A stretch of 64,000 nt of DNA from an uncultured Propionibacteriaceae bacterium (GTDB taxonomy: Bacteria > Actinomycetota > Actinomycetes > Propionibacteriales > Propionibacteriaceae), in assembly GCA_937965785.1 (NCBI GenBank), contig CALCKT010000012.1, positions 78,449-142,448 of the forward strand. The letters run 5' to 3'. The notes under the pieces are model-generated. The model ran no database searches. It saw only the letters and a list, made by a program, of their open reading frames with translations, and was not told the origin of the DNA. The position numbers were made by a program, and so were the translations under genes. Shown one piece after another: positions 33,301-41,141 of the stretch (position 1 is its first letter; the number at the start of each line of letters is the position of its first letter).

Positions 33301-34028
33301 ATCGCGACCGGCAGCACCCAGGCGTCGTCCGAGAGCGCCTCGGCGAGCCTGGCCGCGACGGGTTCGGGGTCGGTGGGGTAGCTGACCCCGTTGTACAGCA
33401 GTGCCACGACGGGGCGTCCCTGCGGCCCCGGGTGGGCGGCGAGGTAGTCCTCGGCGCTGGCGTAGCGGGCCCGGGTGGCCGGGTCGGCCAGGTGCACACC
33501 GGGGGTCTGGGGGCTCGGCTCGGGGACATCGAGGCCGGGCTGGTCACCGTAGTCGCGCAGCAGGGTGCCGAGCACGAACAGGGCGTCGCCGCCGCGCATC
33601 GTCCGGTAGGCGCGGGCGAGCCGGGAGAAGGTCATCGCGTCCCGCCGGGCCTGGGGGTCGTCCACGCCACGGGGCGGGGCGGGGGGTGCGCCCAGCATCA
33701 TCGGCGGCATCGTCCCGGGAGCGAGCCGGAACCGGCCAAGCCGGGTCTGGCCGGCGAATTGCATGCCGAAGGGCAGCAGGTGGCCCGGGTATCCGTCCAG
33801 GATCGGCACCAGGGCGTCCTGCCAGGCCGGGTCGGAGCGCATCAGGTCCACGATGACCGCGTCGGCGGACGAGACCGCCCCGGCGAGAGCGTCGGCGTCG
33901 CCGAGGGGCTGGCCGGAGTCGAACAGCGTGAGGCCGCCCCAGCCGGGGAGCGCGCGGTCGAGGTGGGCGGCGGTGTCGATGAAACAACGCAGCGCACCCG
34001 GATAGTGGGTGATCGCGACGATCCTCAT
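30354..34028 (-). CDS. CobN/BchH-family chelatase large subunit
   Basis: A 1224-residue member of the CobN/magnesium-chelatase H family, which binds the tetrapyrrole and the metal. The start ATG 34028 overlaps the ABC ATPase stop (ATGA); the longer frame is a shadow. Family landmarks are AITHYPGALRCFIDTAAHL, QPVTAARLRADLMAGQVNSP, HVGTHGTLEFLKSKENAVSV near residue 555, YEYGNVLV-type (HVEYGNVLVGVQPGR), VLWGLETTRTHGETYAQVMS and VTISGFFRDLFGTLVEELDD. In CobN and ChlH the residue-555 motif normally continues PGK; here it reads KSK. With importer and ATPase partners it would process an imported chelate; it need not be a cobaltochelatase for B12. Confidence 0.92.
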   Translation of the reverse strand: MRIVAITHYPGALRCFIDTAAHLDRALPGWGGLTLFDSGQPLGDADALAGAVSSADAVIVDLMRSDPAWQDALVPILDGYPGHLLPFGMQFAGQTRLGRFRLAPGTMPPMMLGAPPAPPRGVDDPQARRDAMTFSRLARAYRTMRGGDALFVLGTLLRDYGDQPGLDVPEPSPQTPGVHLADPATRARYASAEDYLAAHPGPQGRPVVALLYNGVSYPTDPEPVAARLAEALSDDAWVLPVAIETDAASAVDRILELCATPGLEPDLVVTLMSFRFGAGPTGGDADHGVAALNRLGVPYLSPILLTRTTAEEWLHHSHGLGPSEVLVSVMLPEFDGAINQIPIAAMTPPQHDARHRVDTAELQVIDEQLDRLVGRVAGLLRLRGLANADKRVCLIGYDYPAGEGNLLGASQLDVAESIAAILAELHRSGYRTQPVTAARLRADLMAGQVNSPAYLTEVQPLTYPHRQAQADLGDHQAWDEVTRAWPADGPRPMVDSDGDYLIPHVEYGNVLVGVQPGRAPDVDDALAHDNTVPPHPQYLAYYTWLQHVWRADVIVHVGTHGTLEFLKSKENAVSVHDFPDLMVGDIPHVYLYYAGNPAEALLARRRSHATLVSYQPPVMTPGGLHDELEELAEALAAYRRSHTMTPQSSEDQLADLRQRAERAHLPTDPDQLEGELERLRAQLIPLGLHVFGSHWDSGEVAYMVAGVIGNGVGDLAPGYELMAAADGLDAERIHRLSEAEIARYDEAAKRLVELALTSRAPAAELAGDETSRAVIVRARELALRFAANQEWEFLHRALSGRHVEARLGGDAIRNPEVLPSGASLYQFDPRQVPSALAARRGAEMAAQIVEVYRDGHGGAWPSCVGLVLWGLETTRTHGETYAQVMSLIGVRRAPSRRPGLPGWEVIPREELPGPRVDVVVTISGFFRDLFGTLVEELDDMFAAVAALDEPDEINPIAARTRQLRQHLLDGGMTEPEACELSHVRVFGPPPELYATGLTDVIDTGNWSSTTDLAEHFTQGAQHLYSRHRHGEKVPGLYRGHLADVQLVAQCRSSNEHHITDLDHYFEFLGGMSAGVAAARGEAVPTLVTDTTGRRVHTATAADAARAGLYAQLLNPAWVEAMLAHGHQGVGEIAERTTNLLGLAATTGEMADWMFDAVCDQFLGDPEMLRRLREANPHATAAIAGRLLEANRRDLWQACEERIDTLENVQFDTDAGLEGAGETGA

Positions 34029-34852
34029 GGTGCTCCTTCCGTTTCCCGGTTCTCCGGCGGCGCCGCGCTCACCCGGTGCCGCGGGACGATCACCGGGTGG
34101 CCGGCGCTGGGGTCGGTGGTGACCCAGGCGTTCACGGCGAAGTTCCGTTCGATCTGACCGGCGGACAGCGCCTCGGCCGGGATGCCGTCCGTCCGGACCC
34201 GGCCCTCGCCCATCACGACGCAGCGGTCGCAGTAGCGGGCGGCCTGGGCCAGGTCGTGCAGCACCGTGATGACGGTGAGGCCGCTGCGCTGGTTCAGGTC
34301 GCGGATCAGCTCCAGCACGTCGAGCTGGTGGGCGATGTCGAGGTAGGTGGTGGGTTCGTCCAGCAGCAGCACCTTCGGCTGCTGGGCCAGGGCCGTGGCG
34401 ATCCACACGCGTTGCCGTTCGCCGCCCGACAGGGACGCCACCAGCCGGTGGGACAGGTGGGCGACCCCGGTGACGGCCATGGCCTCCTCGATCGCGGGGT
34501 CGCGCCCGGAGGGGTTCAGCCGCCACCAGGGCAGATAGGCGTAGCGTCCGTAGCCGATGAGGCGCCGCACCGTGACGTCGCCGCTGACCTGGCCGCCCTG
34601 CCACACGACCGCCATCACCCGGGCGAGACCCGCGGGGGACAGCGCCCGGATGGGAGCCTCGTCGAGGCGCACCTCCCCCGCGTCGGGACGCAACGCGCCG
34701 CTGAGGGCCCGGATGAGGGTGGTCTTGCCGCAGCCGTTGGGGCCGAGGATGCCGTGCACCCGGCCCGGTGCGAAGTCGAGGTCGATGCCGTCCAGGATGC
34801 GCCTGCCGCCCAGGCTGAGCCGCAGCCCGCGGGCGCTGATCCGCGCCGTCAT
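34025..34852 (-). CDS. Metal-chelate ABC importer ATPase (FecE/BtuD-like)
   Basis: A 275-residue ATPase: Walker A GPNGCGKTTLIRALSG (about 35-50), signature LSGGERQRVWIATA, Walker B VLLLDEPTTYLDI, H-loop TVLHDLAQAARYCD. The C-terminal tail (HPVIVPRHRVSAAPPENRET) is long. ATG 34852 overlaps the permease stop as ATGA, and its own stop overlaps the CobN-like start, so the chelatase large subunit is translated from the same chain. That direct coupling is the strongest contextual link between import and chelation. Confidence 0.94.
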   Translation of the reverse strand: MTARISARGLRLSLGGRRILDGIDLDFAPGRVHGILGPNGCGKTTLIRALSGALRPDAGEVRLDEAPIRALSPAGLARVMAVVWQGGQVSGDVTVRRLIGYGRYAYLPWWRLNPSGRDPAIEEAMAVTGVAHLSHRLVASLSGGERQRVWIATALAQQPKVLLLDEPTTYLDIAHQLDVLELIRDLNQRSGLTVITVLHDLAQAARYCDRCVVMGEGRVRTDGIPAEALSAGQIERNFAVNAWVTTDPSAGHPVIVPRHRVSAAPPENRETEGAP

Positions 34853-35868
34853 CACAGGGCCCTTCGCAGCAGGAACAGGAAGAAGGGGACGCCCAGCACC
34901 GCCATCGTGATCCCGACGGGGATCTCGACCGGGCTGAACAGCGTCCGGGAGACCGTGTCGCTGATGGTGACCAGGGCGGCCCCGAAGACGATCGAGCCGG
35001 GGATCAGCAGGGCGTGGCTGGTGCCGACGACCAGGCGCACGATGTGGGGCACGATCAGGCCGACGAAGCCCAGCAGGCCCACGGCGCTGACGGCGCTCGC
35101 CGCCAGCAGGGCCGCGACCGCCGTCAGGGCCAGGCGGTTGGCCTGCACGTTCATGCCGAGGCCGCGGGCGACGTCGTCGCCGAGCACAATGATGTCCAGC
35201 CGCCGCACGGTGAACAGCGCCACCGCGAGCATGGCCACCGAATAGGGCCACAGCTGCTGCCACTCGGACCAGCCCTTGAGGGTCATGGCGCCGTTCATGA
35301 ACATCAGCGCCCCCTGGATCCGGTCGGAGAACAGCACCATGACGGCGCTGATCCCGGCCGCGCACAGCGCCGAGACCGCGACCCCGGCGAGGATCACCCG
35401 GATCGGCTGGATGCCGCCGCGCCAGGCCAGCACGTAGATGATGATCGCGGCCGCCATGGCGCCGAGGAAGGCGACCAGCGGGACCAGCCCCTGATACTGC
35501 GGGAAGACCAACAGCACCGAGATCCCGGCCAGCCCAGCCCCGGACGACACCCCGATGATCCCGGGGTCGGCCAGCGGGTTGCCCATCACCGCCTGCAGGA
35601 TCACCCCGGAGGTGGCCAGGTTCATGCCGACCAGGGTGCTCACCAGCATGCGGGGCAACCGGAGGTCCCACACCACCCGCTGCCACTGCACGTCCCCGGA
35701 GCCGGTCAGCGCGGCGGCGACCTGGCCCGGGCTGAGGCTCAGGGTGCCGCTGCCGATCGCGAACAGCATCCCGGCCAGCAGCAGGACGCCGAGACCGACG
35801 AAGACCAGGACCCGGTACCAGGTGCGTTCCCGCAGACCCGGCTGGGCATGGACGGCCGCGACCGCCAT
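34852..35868 (-). CDS. Metal-chelate ABC importer permease (FecCD/BtuC-like)
   Basis: A 338-residue permease with the FecCD pattern: VVWDLRLPRMLVSTLVGMNL, NPLADPGIIGVSSGAGLAG, GLLGFVGLIVPHIVRLVVG, and SDTVSRTLFSPVEIPVGITM near the end. Only one permease gene is present, so the channel should be a homodimer, as in BtuC2. Start ATG overlaps the stop of the binding-protein gene (ATGA). Typical of vitamin B12, haem and siderophore importers; no specificity can be read. Confidence 0.94.
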   Translation of the reverse strand: MAVAAVHAQPGLRERTWYRVLVFVGLGVLLLAGMLFAIGSGTLSLSPGQVAAALTGSGDVQWQRVVWDLRLPRMLVSTLVGMNLATSGVILQAVMGNPLADPGIIGVSSGAGLAGISVLLVFPQYQGLVPLVAFLGAMAAAIIIYVLAWRGGIQPIRVILAGVAVSALCAAGISAVMVLFSDRIQGALMFMNGAMTLKGWSEWQQLWPYSVAMLAVALFTVRRLDIIVLGDDVARGLGMNVQANRLALTAVAALLAASAVSAVGLLGFVGLIVPHIVRLVVGTSHALLIPGSIVFGAALVTISDTVSRTLFSPVEIPVGITMAVLGVPFFLFLLRRAL

Positions 35869-36890
35869 CAGGGCTCCACCGGGGCGCCGAAGACCTCCGG
35901 GTGGACCGTGGCGGCCAGGTAGGCGAGCGCGTCGTCGTAGTAGGGCCCGGCATTGAACAGGAAGTACTGCTGTGGGAGATAGCTGATGCGTCCCTCCCGG
36001 ATGGCATCGATGGCCTTCCAGGCGGGGTTCTGGTCAAGCTGGGTCTGGAGGGTCTGCCGGGCGAGGTCGTTGTTGCCGACCATGGACGTGACCAGCACGT
36101 GGTCAGGCTGCCGGGCGACGATGAACTCGATGTCGAGCGGGGTGGTCTCCGACCCGGGGTTGTCGGGGGTCGCGCCCGAGGCGATGTTGGTGAGGCCGAG
36201 GTCGTTGGCCATCTGCCCGGCGATGCTGTTGTCGAGTTTCACCGAGATGGTGTCGGCGGTGACGAACAGGATGGCCACCGACATCGGTTTCTTCGGGGCC
36301 TTGGCCAGGATCTCGTCGTAGCGCGCGTCGATGGCGGCGAGGCGCTGTCCCGCGAGCTCCGGGTTGCCACCGAGCACCCCGAAGGCACGGTAGACCTGCT
36401 GCAGGTCGTGGTGGGAACGGATCCGCAGCAGCACGGTGGCGATCCCCAGGTTCTGGTAGGCCGCGGCGGCCGAGTCGTGGACTCCTTCGATGCCGAACAC
36501 CAGGTCGGGGTTGAGTGCCGCCACGGCCTCGGTGTCCGTGGCGTAGGGCAGGCCGACCGAGGGCAGCGCCATGATCTTCTCGGCGTGTTCGCTGGCGAGG
36601 CGGAGGTTGTCGGTGAGCTCGGGGCGTCCGACCGCGGTGCCGCCCGCGTCGTACCAGATGTTGAGGGGCGTGCCGGAGAGGAAGACCACCCGTTCGGGAC
36701 GTTTCTCCAGTTTCACGCTCCGATTGGCGGTATCGGTCACGGTGAGGGGGAAGGAGTCCCCGGACAGGCTGATCGACCCCGCCTCGGCCGGGCTGGCCGA
36801 GGGCGTCTCGGGCGCGCTGGTCGCGGAACTGCACGCGGCGGCCAGGCTCAGCACGGCGAGCAACAAGAGACTCAGGCAGCGTCGCAGCAC
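35868..36890 (-). CDS. Metal-chelate ABC importer substrate-binding lipoprotein, operon leader
   Basis: A 340-residue class III binding lipoprotein. I start it at GTG 36890 (GGAAAGGA about 9 nt upstream), which gives VLRRCLSLLLLAVLSLAAAC with lipobox Cys20; ATG 36938 would add a long hydrophilic leader before the signal. The core reads RPERVVFLSGTPLNIWYDAG, LNPDLVFGIEGVHDSAAAAY and ARQPDHVLVTSMVGNNDLAR, typical of FecB/BtuF/HmuT folds. The IdeR/DtxR-like box lies 186 bp upstream of the start, so the operon should be expressed when iron is scarce. Confidence 0.92.
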   Translation of the reverse strand: MLRRCLSLLLLAVLSLAAACSSATSAPETPSASPAEAGSISLSGDSFPLTVTDTANRSVKLEKRPERVVFLSGTPLNIWYDAGGTAVGRPELTDNLRLASEHAEKIMALPSVGLPYATDTEAVAALNPDLVFGIEGVHDSAAAAYQNLGIATVLLRIRSHHDLQQVYRAFGVLGGNPELAGQRLAAIDARYDEILAKAPKKPMSVAILFVTADTISVKLDNSIAGQMANDLGLTNIASGATPDNPGSETTPLDIEFIVARQPDHVLVTSMVGNNDLARQTLQTQLDQNPAWKAIDAIREGRISYLPQQYFLFNAGPYYDDALAYLAATVHPEVFGAPVEP

Positions 36891-37075
36891 GGGGCTGGTC
36901 CTTTCCGGAATCGGTTTGGTCCAAGTTTTGGGTAACAAATCGCGGAGAGTGTGCTGGCAGGTGGATCGTCGCGAGGATCGTCGTGGTGGCCGGCGAGACG
37001 GACGCGGGCGATCACGCTGGATCGTGCGGTCTCGATGGGACGAGCGCAGCAGATTCCACCCACCCGAACACCTTT

Positions 37076-37094
37076 TTAGGTAAGACTAACCCAT
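37076..37094. promoter_or_regulatory. IdeR/DtxR-type iron box upstream of the chelatase operon
   Basis: TTAGGTAAGACTAACCCAT matches the 19-bp DtxR/IdeR consensus (TTAGGTTAGGCTAACCTAA) at 15 positions, including both TTAG/CTAA cores. It lies upstream of the minus-strand operon whose first gene starts at 36890. In actinobacteria such sites mediate iron-dependent repression, which links the operon to iron limitation. Confidence 0.7.
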
Positions 37095-37346
37095 CTTCGG
37101 ATTGGTGGGCGCGGAGCTCGGCGGGCAGCCGGTCTCACCTTGCCTAGAACGGCGCAGGGGTCTGCCCACCAGGCCCGGCGAGCACCCTGCGGGCCGACCC
37201 ACAGCGACTGACCCGGCTTGAGGCCCCGTCCTGGCCGACGAGCGGCAGAACGTGCCCCCGTGTGGGACGTCGTACGGCGCGAGGTGGACGACGGCGCGTC
37301 CCCGGCAGCTTCCTGCTCCACCCCGGAATCCCGCCTACACTCCCAC
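37095..37346. other. GC-rich intergenic stretch
   Basis: Between the iron box and the first repeat element. Long frames exist on both strands but none has domain features or a good start. Nothing further is seen. Confidence 0.3.
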
Positions 37347-37445
37347 GGTTCGCTTGCCTTACGGTCATACGCCTGCGCTGTAGCGCAAGCATTCGACCAC
37401 AAGACAAGCATTCCCGTCGGCAAGGCAAGCGGACGACGAGAAGAC
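37347..37445. repeat. Palindromic repeat family A, copy 1
   Basis: A 99-bp unit with an imperfect hairpin centred on TGCGCT-GT-AGCGCA (about 37375-37388), flanked by GCTTG/CAAGC and GGTC/GACC arms with symmetrical internal loops. It ends in AAGGCAAGCGGACGACGAG. It recurs 180 bp downstream and, more diverged, at 46.3-46.9 kb. Confidence 0.9.
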
Positions 37446-37526
37446 CAGCAGACGACGGGAAGGCCAGCGCACCACGAGAAGGCAAGCATTTCCACCAGGG
37501 CAGCTACCTCCCGCACCTTCCCTGCT

Positions 37527-37645
37527 GGTTCGCTTGCCTTACGGTCATACGCCTGCGCTGTAGCGCAAGCATTCGCCCACAAGACAAGCATTCCCGTCGG
37601 CAAGGCAAGCGGACGACGAGAAGACTGGCGGACGACGGGAAGGCC
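37527..37645. repeat. Palindromic repeat family A, copy 2
   Basis: Nearly identical to copy 1 at exactly 180 bp spacing (one visible change in the first 90 bp, GACCAC to GCCCAC). It continues into GGCGGACGACGGGAAGGCCA tails like those of copies at 46 kb. Confidence 0.9.
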
Positions 37646-37705
37646 AGCGGACCTGCGAGGGCGCGGGTGGACGCCGTCCGGACGAGTGCCCCGGCAAAGC
37701 AGAAA

Positions 37706-37727
37706 CCCCCGGCGCGGAAACCGGGGG
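37706..37727 (-). terminator. Terminator of tRNA-Ser(CGA)
   Basis: CCCCCGG (37706-37712) pairs with CCGGGGG (37721-37727). On the minus strand the stem is followed by TTTCTGC. It lies just 3' of the minus-strand tRNA gene. Confidence 0.7.
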
Positions 37728-37745
37728 CTCGACCAATACGACTGG

Positions 37746-37830
37746 CGGTGACGGTGGGATTTGAACCCACGGTGGCTTGCACCACACTCGCTTTCGAGGC
37801 GAGCTCTTTCGGCCGCTCAGACACGTCACC
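37746..37830 (-). tRNA. tRNA-Ser (anticodon CGA)
   Basis: Minus-strand cloverleaf with acceptor GGTGACG/CGTCACC, anticodon stem CTCGC-CT-CGA-AA-GCGAG, a long variable arm typical of serine tRNA, and T-arm GTGGGTTCAAATCCCAC. It reads UCG codons. No encoded CCA is seen. Followed by a terminator hairpin. Confidence 0.95.
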
Positions 37831-37881
37831 GCCGATGAGCGTATCCCAGCCCGGCTCTGCGGACAAATTCGCTGGCCGGCC

Positions 37882-38808
37882 TCAGCCGACCACGACCTCG
37901 AAGGTTCCGACCCGGTCCGCGATCCCCGCCGCCAGGTCCTCGATCATCCCGACGTCGTGGAGACGACCCCGCCAGTTTTCCGGGATTCCGCTGCGGCCGT
38001 ACAGCGCCCCCGCCAGCTGCCCGTAGATGGCCCCGACGGTGTCGGCGTCGTCGCCCAGGTTCACGGCCAGCAGCGCCCCTTCGAGGAAGTCATCGGTCCT
38101 GGCGAGGGCCCACAACGCCGCCTCCAGGCTGTGCAGGACATATCCCGACGACGAGATCTCGTCGCGTTCCTTGACCCGGTAGGAGCCGCGCAGGATCGTC
38201 GCCAGCCCGGGGTTGGTCACCTGCTCGGCCAGGTCAGCGGCCAGCACGTACAACTCCGTGCACGACGCCCCCTCGATGGCGGCCGCGATCAACCTGCCGT
38301 AGACCCCGCACGCCTCGACGCACTCGACGGCGGGATGGGTGGTGCGGGAGCTGTCGGCGGAGAACCGTCCCGCGGCCTCGGGGTCGTCGCAGAAAGCCAT
38401 CGCGACCGGCGCCAGGCGCATCAACGAGCCGTTGCCCGCGCTCATCCCGCCGACCGCCTCGCGGTAGGGCTCGCCGGTGGCCTCGAACTCCTCCAGGGCG
38501 GCGCGGGTCTGGTTGCCGATGTCGAAACACCGGCCCGTGCTGCTGAGGTACCCGTCGCGGTACCAGCGGACGAACCGGGCCAGCTGGTCGCGGGGATCGT
38601 AGGCCCCGGTCTCGGTCAGGCTCGCTGCGATACACAGCGCCATCGACGTGTCGTCGGTCCACTGCCCGGACGCGAGATCGAACACCCCGCCGCCCGTCAT
38701 CCCGGTCACGGGCGGGAAGGAGTCGCGGGCCTGGAACTCGACGGCGGTACCCAGGGCGTCGCCCACCGCCAGCCCGAGAAGACACCCCAAAATCCGGTCC
38801 TCGTTCAT
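37882..38808 (-). CDS. ADP-ribosylglycohydrolase (DraG family)
   Basis: A 308-residue hydrolase that removes ADP-ribose from modified targets. It has GCLLGLAVGDALGTAVEFQA at the N-terminus, the metal site WTDDTSMALCIAASL, GNGSLMRLAPVA, and the second metal-binding motif NLGDDADTVGAIYGQLAGAL near the C-terminus, all intact. ATG 38808 (NEDRIL) is preferred over the upstream frame. It diverges from the LacI gene with 53 bp between them. No ADP-ribosyltransferase partner lies nearby, so the substrate is open. Confidence 0.93.
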   Translation of the reverse strand: MNEDRILGCLLGLAVGDALGTAVEFQARDSFPPVTGMTGGGVFDLASGQWTDDTSMALCIAASLTETGAYDPRDQLARFVRWYRDGYLSSTGRCFDIGNQTRAALEEFEATGEPYREAVGGMSAGNGSLMRLAPVAMAFCDDPEAAGRFSADSSRTTHPAVECVEACGVYGRLIAAAIEGASCTELYVLAADLAEQVTNPGLATILRGSYRVKERDEISSSGYVLHSLEAALWALARTDDFLEGALLAVNLGDDADTVGAIYGQLAGALYGRSGIPENWRGRLHDVGMIEDLAAGIADRVGTFEVVVG

Positions 38809-38861
38809 GGTGTCACGATACAGAGTTTGACAGCTCACGAGGCGGCTGATGCCATGAGCAC

Positions 38862-39914
38862 ATGAGAGGTCGATCCCGTGTGCGGGCCGCCGATGTCGCC
38901 GCCGCAGCGGGGGTGTCGACGACGGCGGTATCTTTCGTCCTCAACGGCCGTGACGCCGGGAGCATCTCCGCCGCCACCCGGGCCCGGGTTCTCAAGGCCG
39001 CCGAGGAGTTGGGGTATCGCCCCAACCACATCGCCCGGAGCCTGCGGCAGCGCTCCACCAGTTCCATCGGATTGGTCACCGACGCCGTCGCGTCATCCCC
39101 GTTCGGGGGGCGCCTGCTCGCGGCCGCGACGGAAACCGCCGAGGCCTCTGACCAGGTGCTGCTCATGATGGATCTCGGCCACCGCACCGGGCGTGTCGGT
39201 GAGGCCATCGCCGCCCTGGAGCACCGCCAGGTTGATGCCATCATCTACGCCACCATGGGGTTCACCGAGCTGGCCAAGGCGCCCGAGTCACGCATCCCAC
39301 TGGTACTGGCGAACTGCGTCGCCCCCACCCCGGGCCCCAGTTCCGTCAGCCCCGACGACGCGGGGGGCGCGACCGCTGCTCTGGAGCATCTGGCCGATCT
39401 CGGCCACCAGCACGTCGTCATGCTGGGCGGCCACTACGACCCTGGAAATCCGAATTCCGGTAACATCTCCGGCCCGATCCGCTGGGACGCGTTCCGGAGG
39501 GCGGCCGAGCGCCGCAGCGTCGAGGCGCGGCACGTCGGTACCGGCTGGCAGATTGACGACGGCCACGCCACCGCCCTCACCGCGCTCGACGCGCCACCCG
39601 GCGAACGGCCCACCGCCCTGTTCGCTGTCTGCGACCGGATAGCGGCGGGGGCGCTGCTCGCGGCCGCGAAACTCGGCCTCGACGTGCCGGGTGACGTGTC
39701 CATCATCGGTTTCGACGACCAGGAGGCCCTGGCCGGGCACACGGTCCCGGCCCTGACCACCGTCGCCCTCCCCCATGCGGCGATGGGAGAGGCCGCCGTC
39801 CGAATGGCCCTCGACGCCGTGTCCGGAGGATCGGCTGCCCCCGAGCACCTGGTGTTGCCGTGCCCGCTGGTGGTCAGGGGATCGACGGCCCCACCTCCCA
39901 TGGGCGCAGGGTAG
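38862..39914 (+). CDS. LacI-family regulator of the fructoside locus
   Basis: A 350-residue repressor. The N-terminal LacI HTH is RAADVAAAAGVSTTAVSFVL (about 8-27) with hinge GYRPNHIARSLRQR. The periplasmic-binding-protein-like effector domain follows (SIGLVTDAVASSPFGGRLL, later VSIIGFDDQEALAGHTVPAL). It is convergent with the GH32 gene, 5 bp apart. The predicted target is the palindrome at 44231-44246 in front of the ABC/GH32 operon; the inducer would be a fructoside or its phosphate. Confidence 0.93.
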   Translation: MRGRSRVRAADVAAAAGVSTTAVSFVLNGRDAGSISAATRARVLKAAEELGYRPNHIARSLRQRSTSSIGLVTDAVASSPFGGRLLAAATETAEASDQVLLMMDLGHRTGRVGEAIAALEHRQVDAIIYATMGFTELAKAPESRIPLVLANCVAPTPGPSSVSPDDAGGATAALEHLADLGHQHVVMLGGHYDPGNPNSGNISGPIRWDAFRRAAERRSVEARHVGTGWQIDDGHATALTALDAPPGERPTALFAVCDRIAAGALLAAAKLGLDVPGDVSIIGFDDQEALAGHTVPALTTVALPHAAMGEAAVRMALDAVSGGSAAPEHLVLPCPLVVRGSTAPPPMGAG

Positions 39915-39919
39915 GCGCG

Positions 39920-41131
39920 TCACGGCACCCTAGGAATCACCTCCCGGGCCTCCACCGCCCCCTCACTCGTCACGACGAGGCTCCACGGCTCGTCGTGACG
40001 CCAGGTCCCCGGAATCCCTGAGGGGCGGTACAGCTCCGTGACGGCCCCGTCCACCCAGAGCTGGGAGCCGGGCACGAGCTGGACCTCCCCCAGGGCGGGA
40101 TGCGTCAGCCGCGCCCCGACCCCCACGACCTCCACCACCCAGCGGCGATCCGCAAGCACCGTTGTGCCTGCCCCGAGGGGGAACACGTCCCCGGCGAGGG
40201 CGGCGGCCGCCCCCGGATCGACCCGGCTCACCACTAGCCCCCCGACCAGTTGCAGCCGCCGGGGCAGAGTGAGGCAACCCGCGTGGTCGCGTACCGCCGG
40301 ATCCTGCGCTTCCTGCCGGACCCAGCCGACGAGCAGCGGTTCGCCGTCGGCGAGGCTCACCTGGGGGGCGTAGCAGTCGGTGCCGTCGTCGAGGACATGG
40401 GCTGATTCTGCGACAAACCGCAGGCCCTCACCGTCGGGGACGAGGTCCCCGACCGCCGCGACGACCTCCCCCAGCACGTCGTTGTCGTGGATGGAAACCA
40501 CCAGAACCCACCGCCCGTCCAGCGGGAACAGTTGCGGACACTCCCAGATGTCCGCGGTGCCCGCGCCCCGGAGAACCGGATCGTCGTCGACGAGCAGCCC
40601 GGCGTAGCGCCACGCCAGTTCGTCGCTGCGGTCGTACAGGAGCACCGCGGGCGAACCGTCACGCAGCCCCGCCCCCACCACCGCGAGTTTCCGACCCTCG
40701 TGCTCGAACACGAACGGGTCACGCATGATTCCGATGTCATTGGCCTCGGGGGTGGTGCCGACGACGATCGGCGCGCCCCAGTCCAGCAGGTCGGGGCTGC
40801 CCCATCTGAGGCACACCGTCGATTGGCTGGATTCATCGGCGATCCCGGAGTAGACGACGGCGGGGCGGTCGTGCCCGGGGACGTACACCCCCGACCAGCA
40901 GCCGAACGCATCCGGCCCGCCAGGGGTCGGCGAGAAGGCGACGGGGTGTTCCTCCCAGTGCGCGAGGTCGTCGCTGCTGGCGTGCCCCCAGGCGATCTGC
41001 CCGTGCACCGGGGCGGTCGGGTTGTGCTGGAAGAACACGTGCCAGCGGCCATCGGTGCGGGTCATGCCGTTCGGGTCGTTCAACCAGCCACGGGCGGGAC
41101 GCAGGTGATAGGAGGTGGTGAGCGCGGTCAT
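39920..41131 (-). CDS. GH32 beta-fructofuranosidase (invertase/levanase-like)
   Basis: A 403-residue cytosolic glycoside hydrolase (no signal peptide) that cleaves sucrose or fructo-oligosaccharides. The nucleophile Asp19 is in GWLNDPNGMTR, the RDP transition-state stabiliser in GIMRDPFVFEH (about 138), and the acid/base Glu in IWECPQLFPLDG (about 200). The beta-sandwich C-terminus ends GSQLWVDGAVTELYRPSGIP. Fragments of a paralogous C-terminus lie at 45.2 and 46.2 kb. Last gene of an operon with two permeases and a binding protein. Confidence 0.94.
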   Translation of the reverse strand: MTALTTSYHLRPARGWLNDPNGMTRTDGRWHVFFQHNPTAPVHGQIAWGHASSDDLAHWEEHPVAFSPTPGGPDAFGCWSGVYVPGHDRPAVVYSGIADESSQSTVCLRWGSPDLLDWGAPIVVGTTPEANDIGIMRDPFVFEHEGRKLAVVGAGLRDGSPAVLLYDRSDELAWRYAGLLVDDDPVLRGAGTADIWECPQLFPLDGRWVLVVSIHDNDVLGEVVAAVGDLVPDGEGLRFVAESAHVLDDGTDCYAPQVSLADGEPLLVGWVRQEAQDPAVRDHAGCLTLPRRLQLVGGLVVSRVDPGAAAALAGDVFPLGAGTTVLADRRWVVEVVGVGARLTHPALGEVQLVPGSQLWVDGAVTELYRPSGIPGTWRHDEPWSLVVTSEGAVEAREVIPRVP

Positions 41132-41141
41132 GACGCTCCTT

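Noticed and set aside
26936..34028. Reading the chelatase genes as a cobalamin-biosynthesis cobaltochelatase
   Set aside because: No cob/cbi gene is nearby, the control site is iron-type, and the CobN-like protein differs at a conserved motif. B12 synthesis cannot be excluded but is not supported.
36891..37075. Cobalamin riboswitch in the leader of the chelatase operon
   Set aside because: No B12-box-like conserved core or long structured leader could be recognised between the iron box and the first gene.
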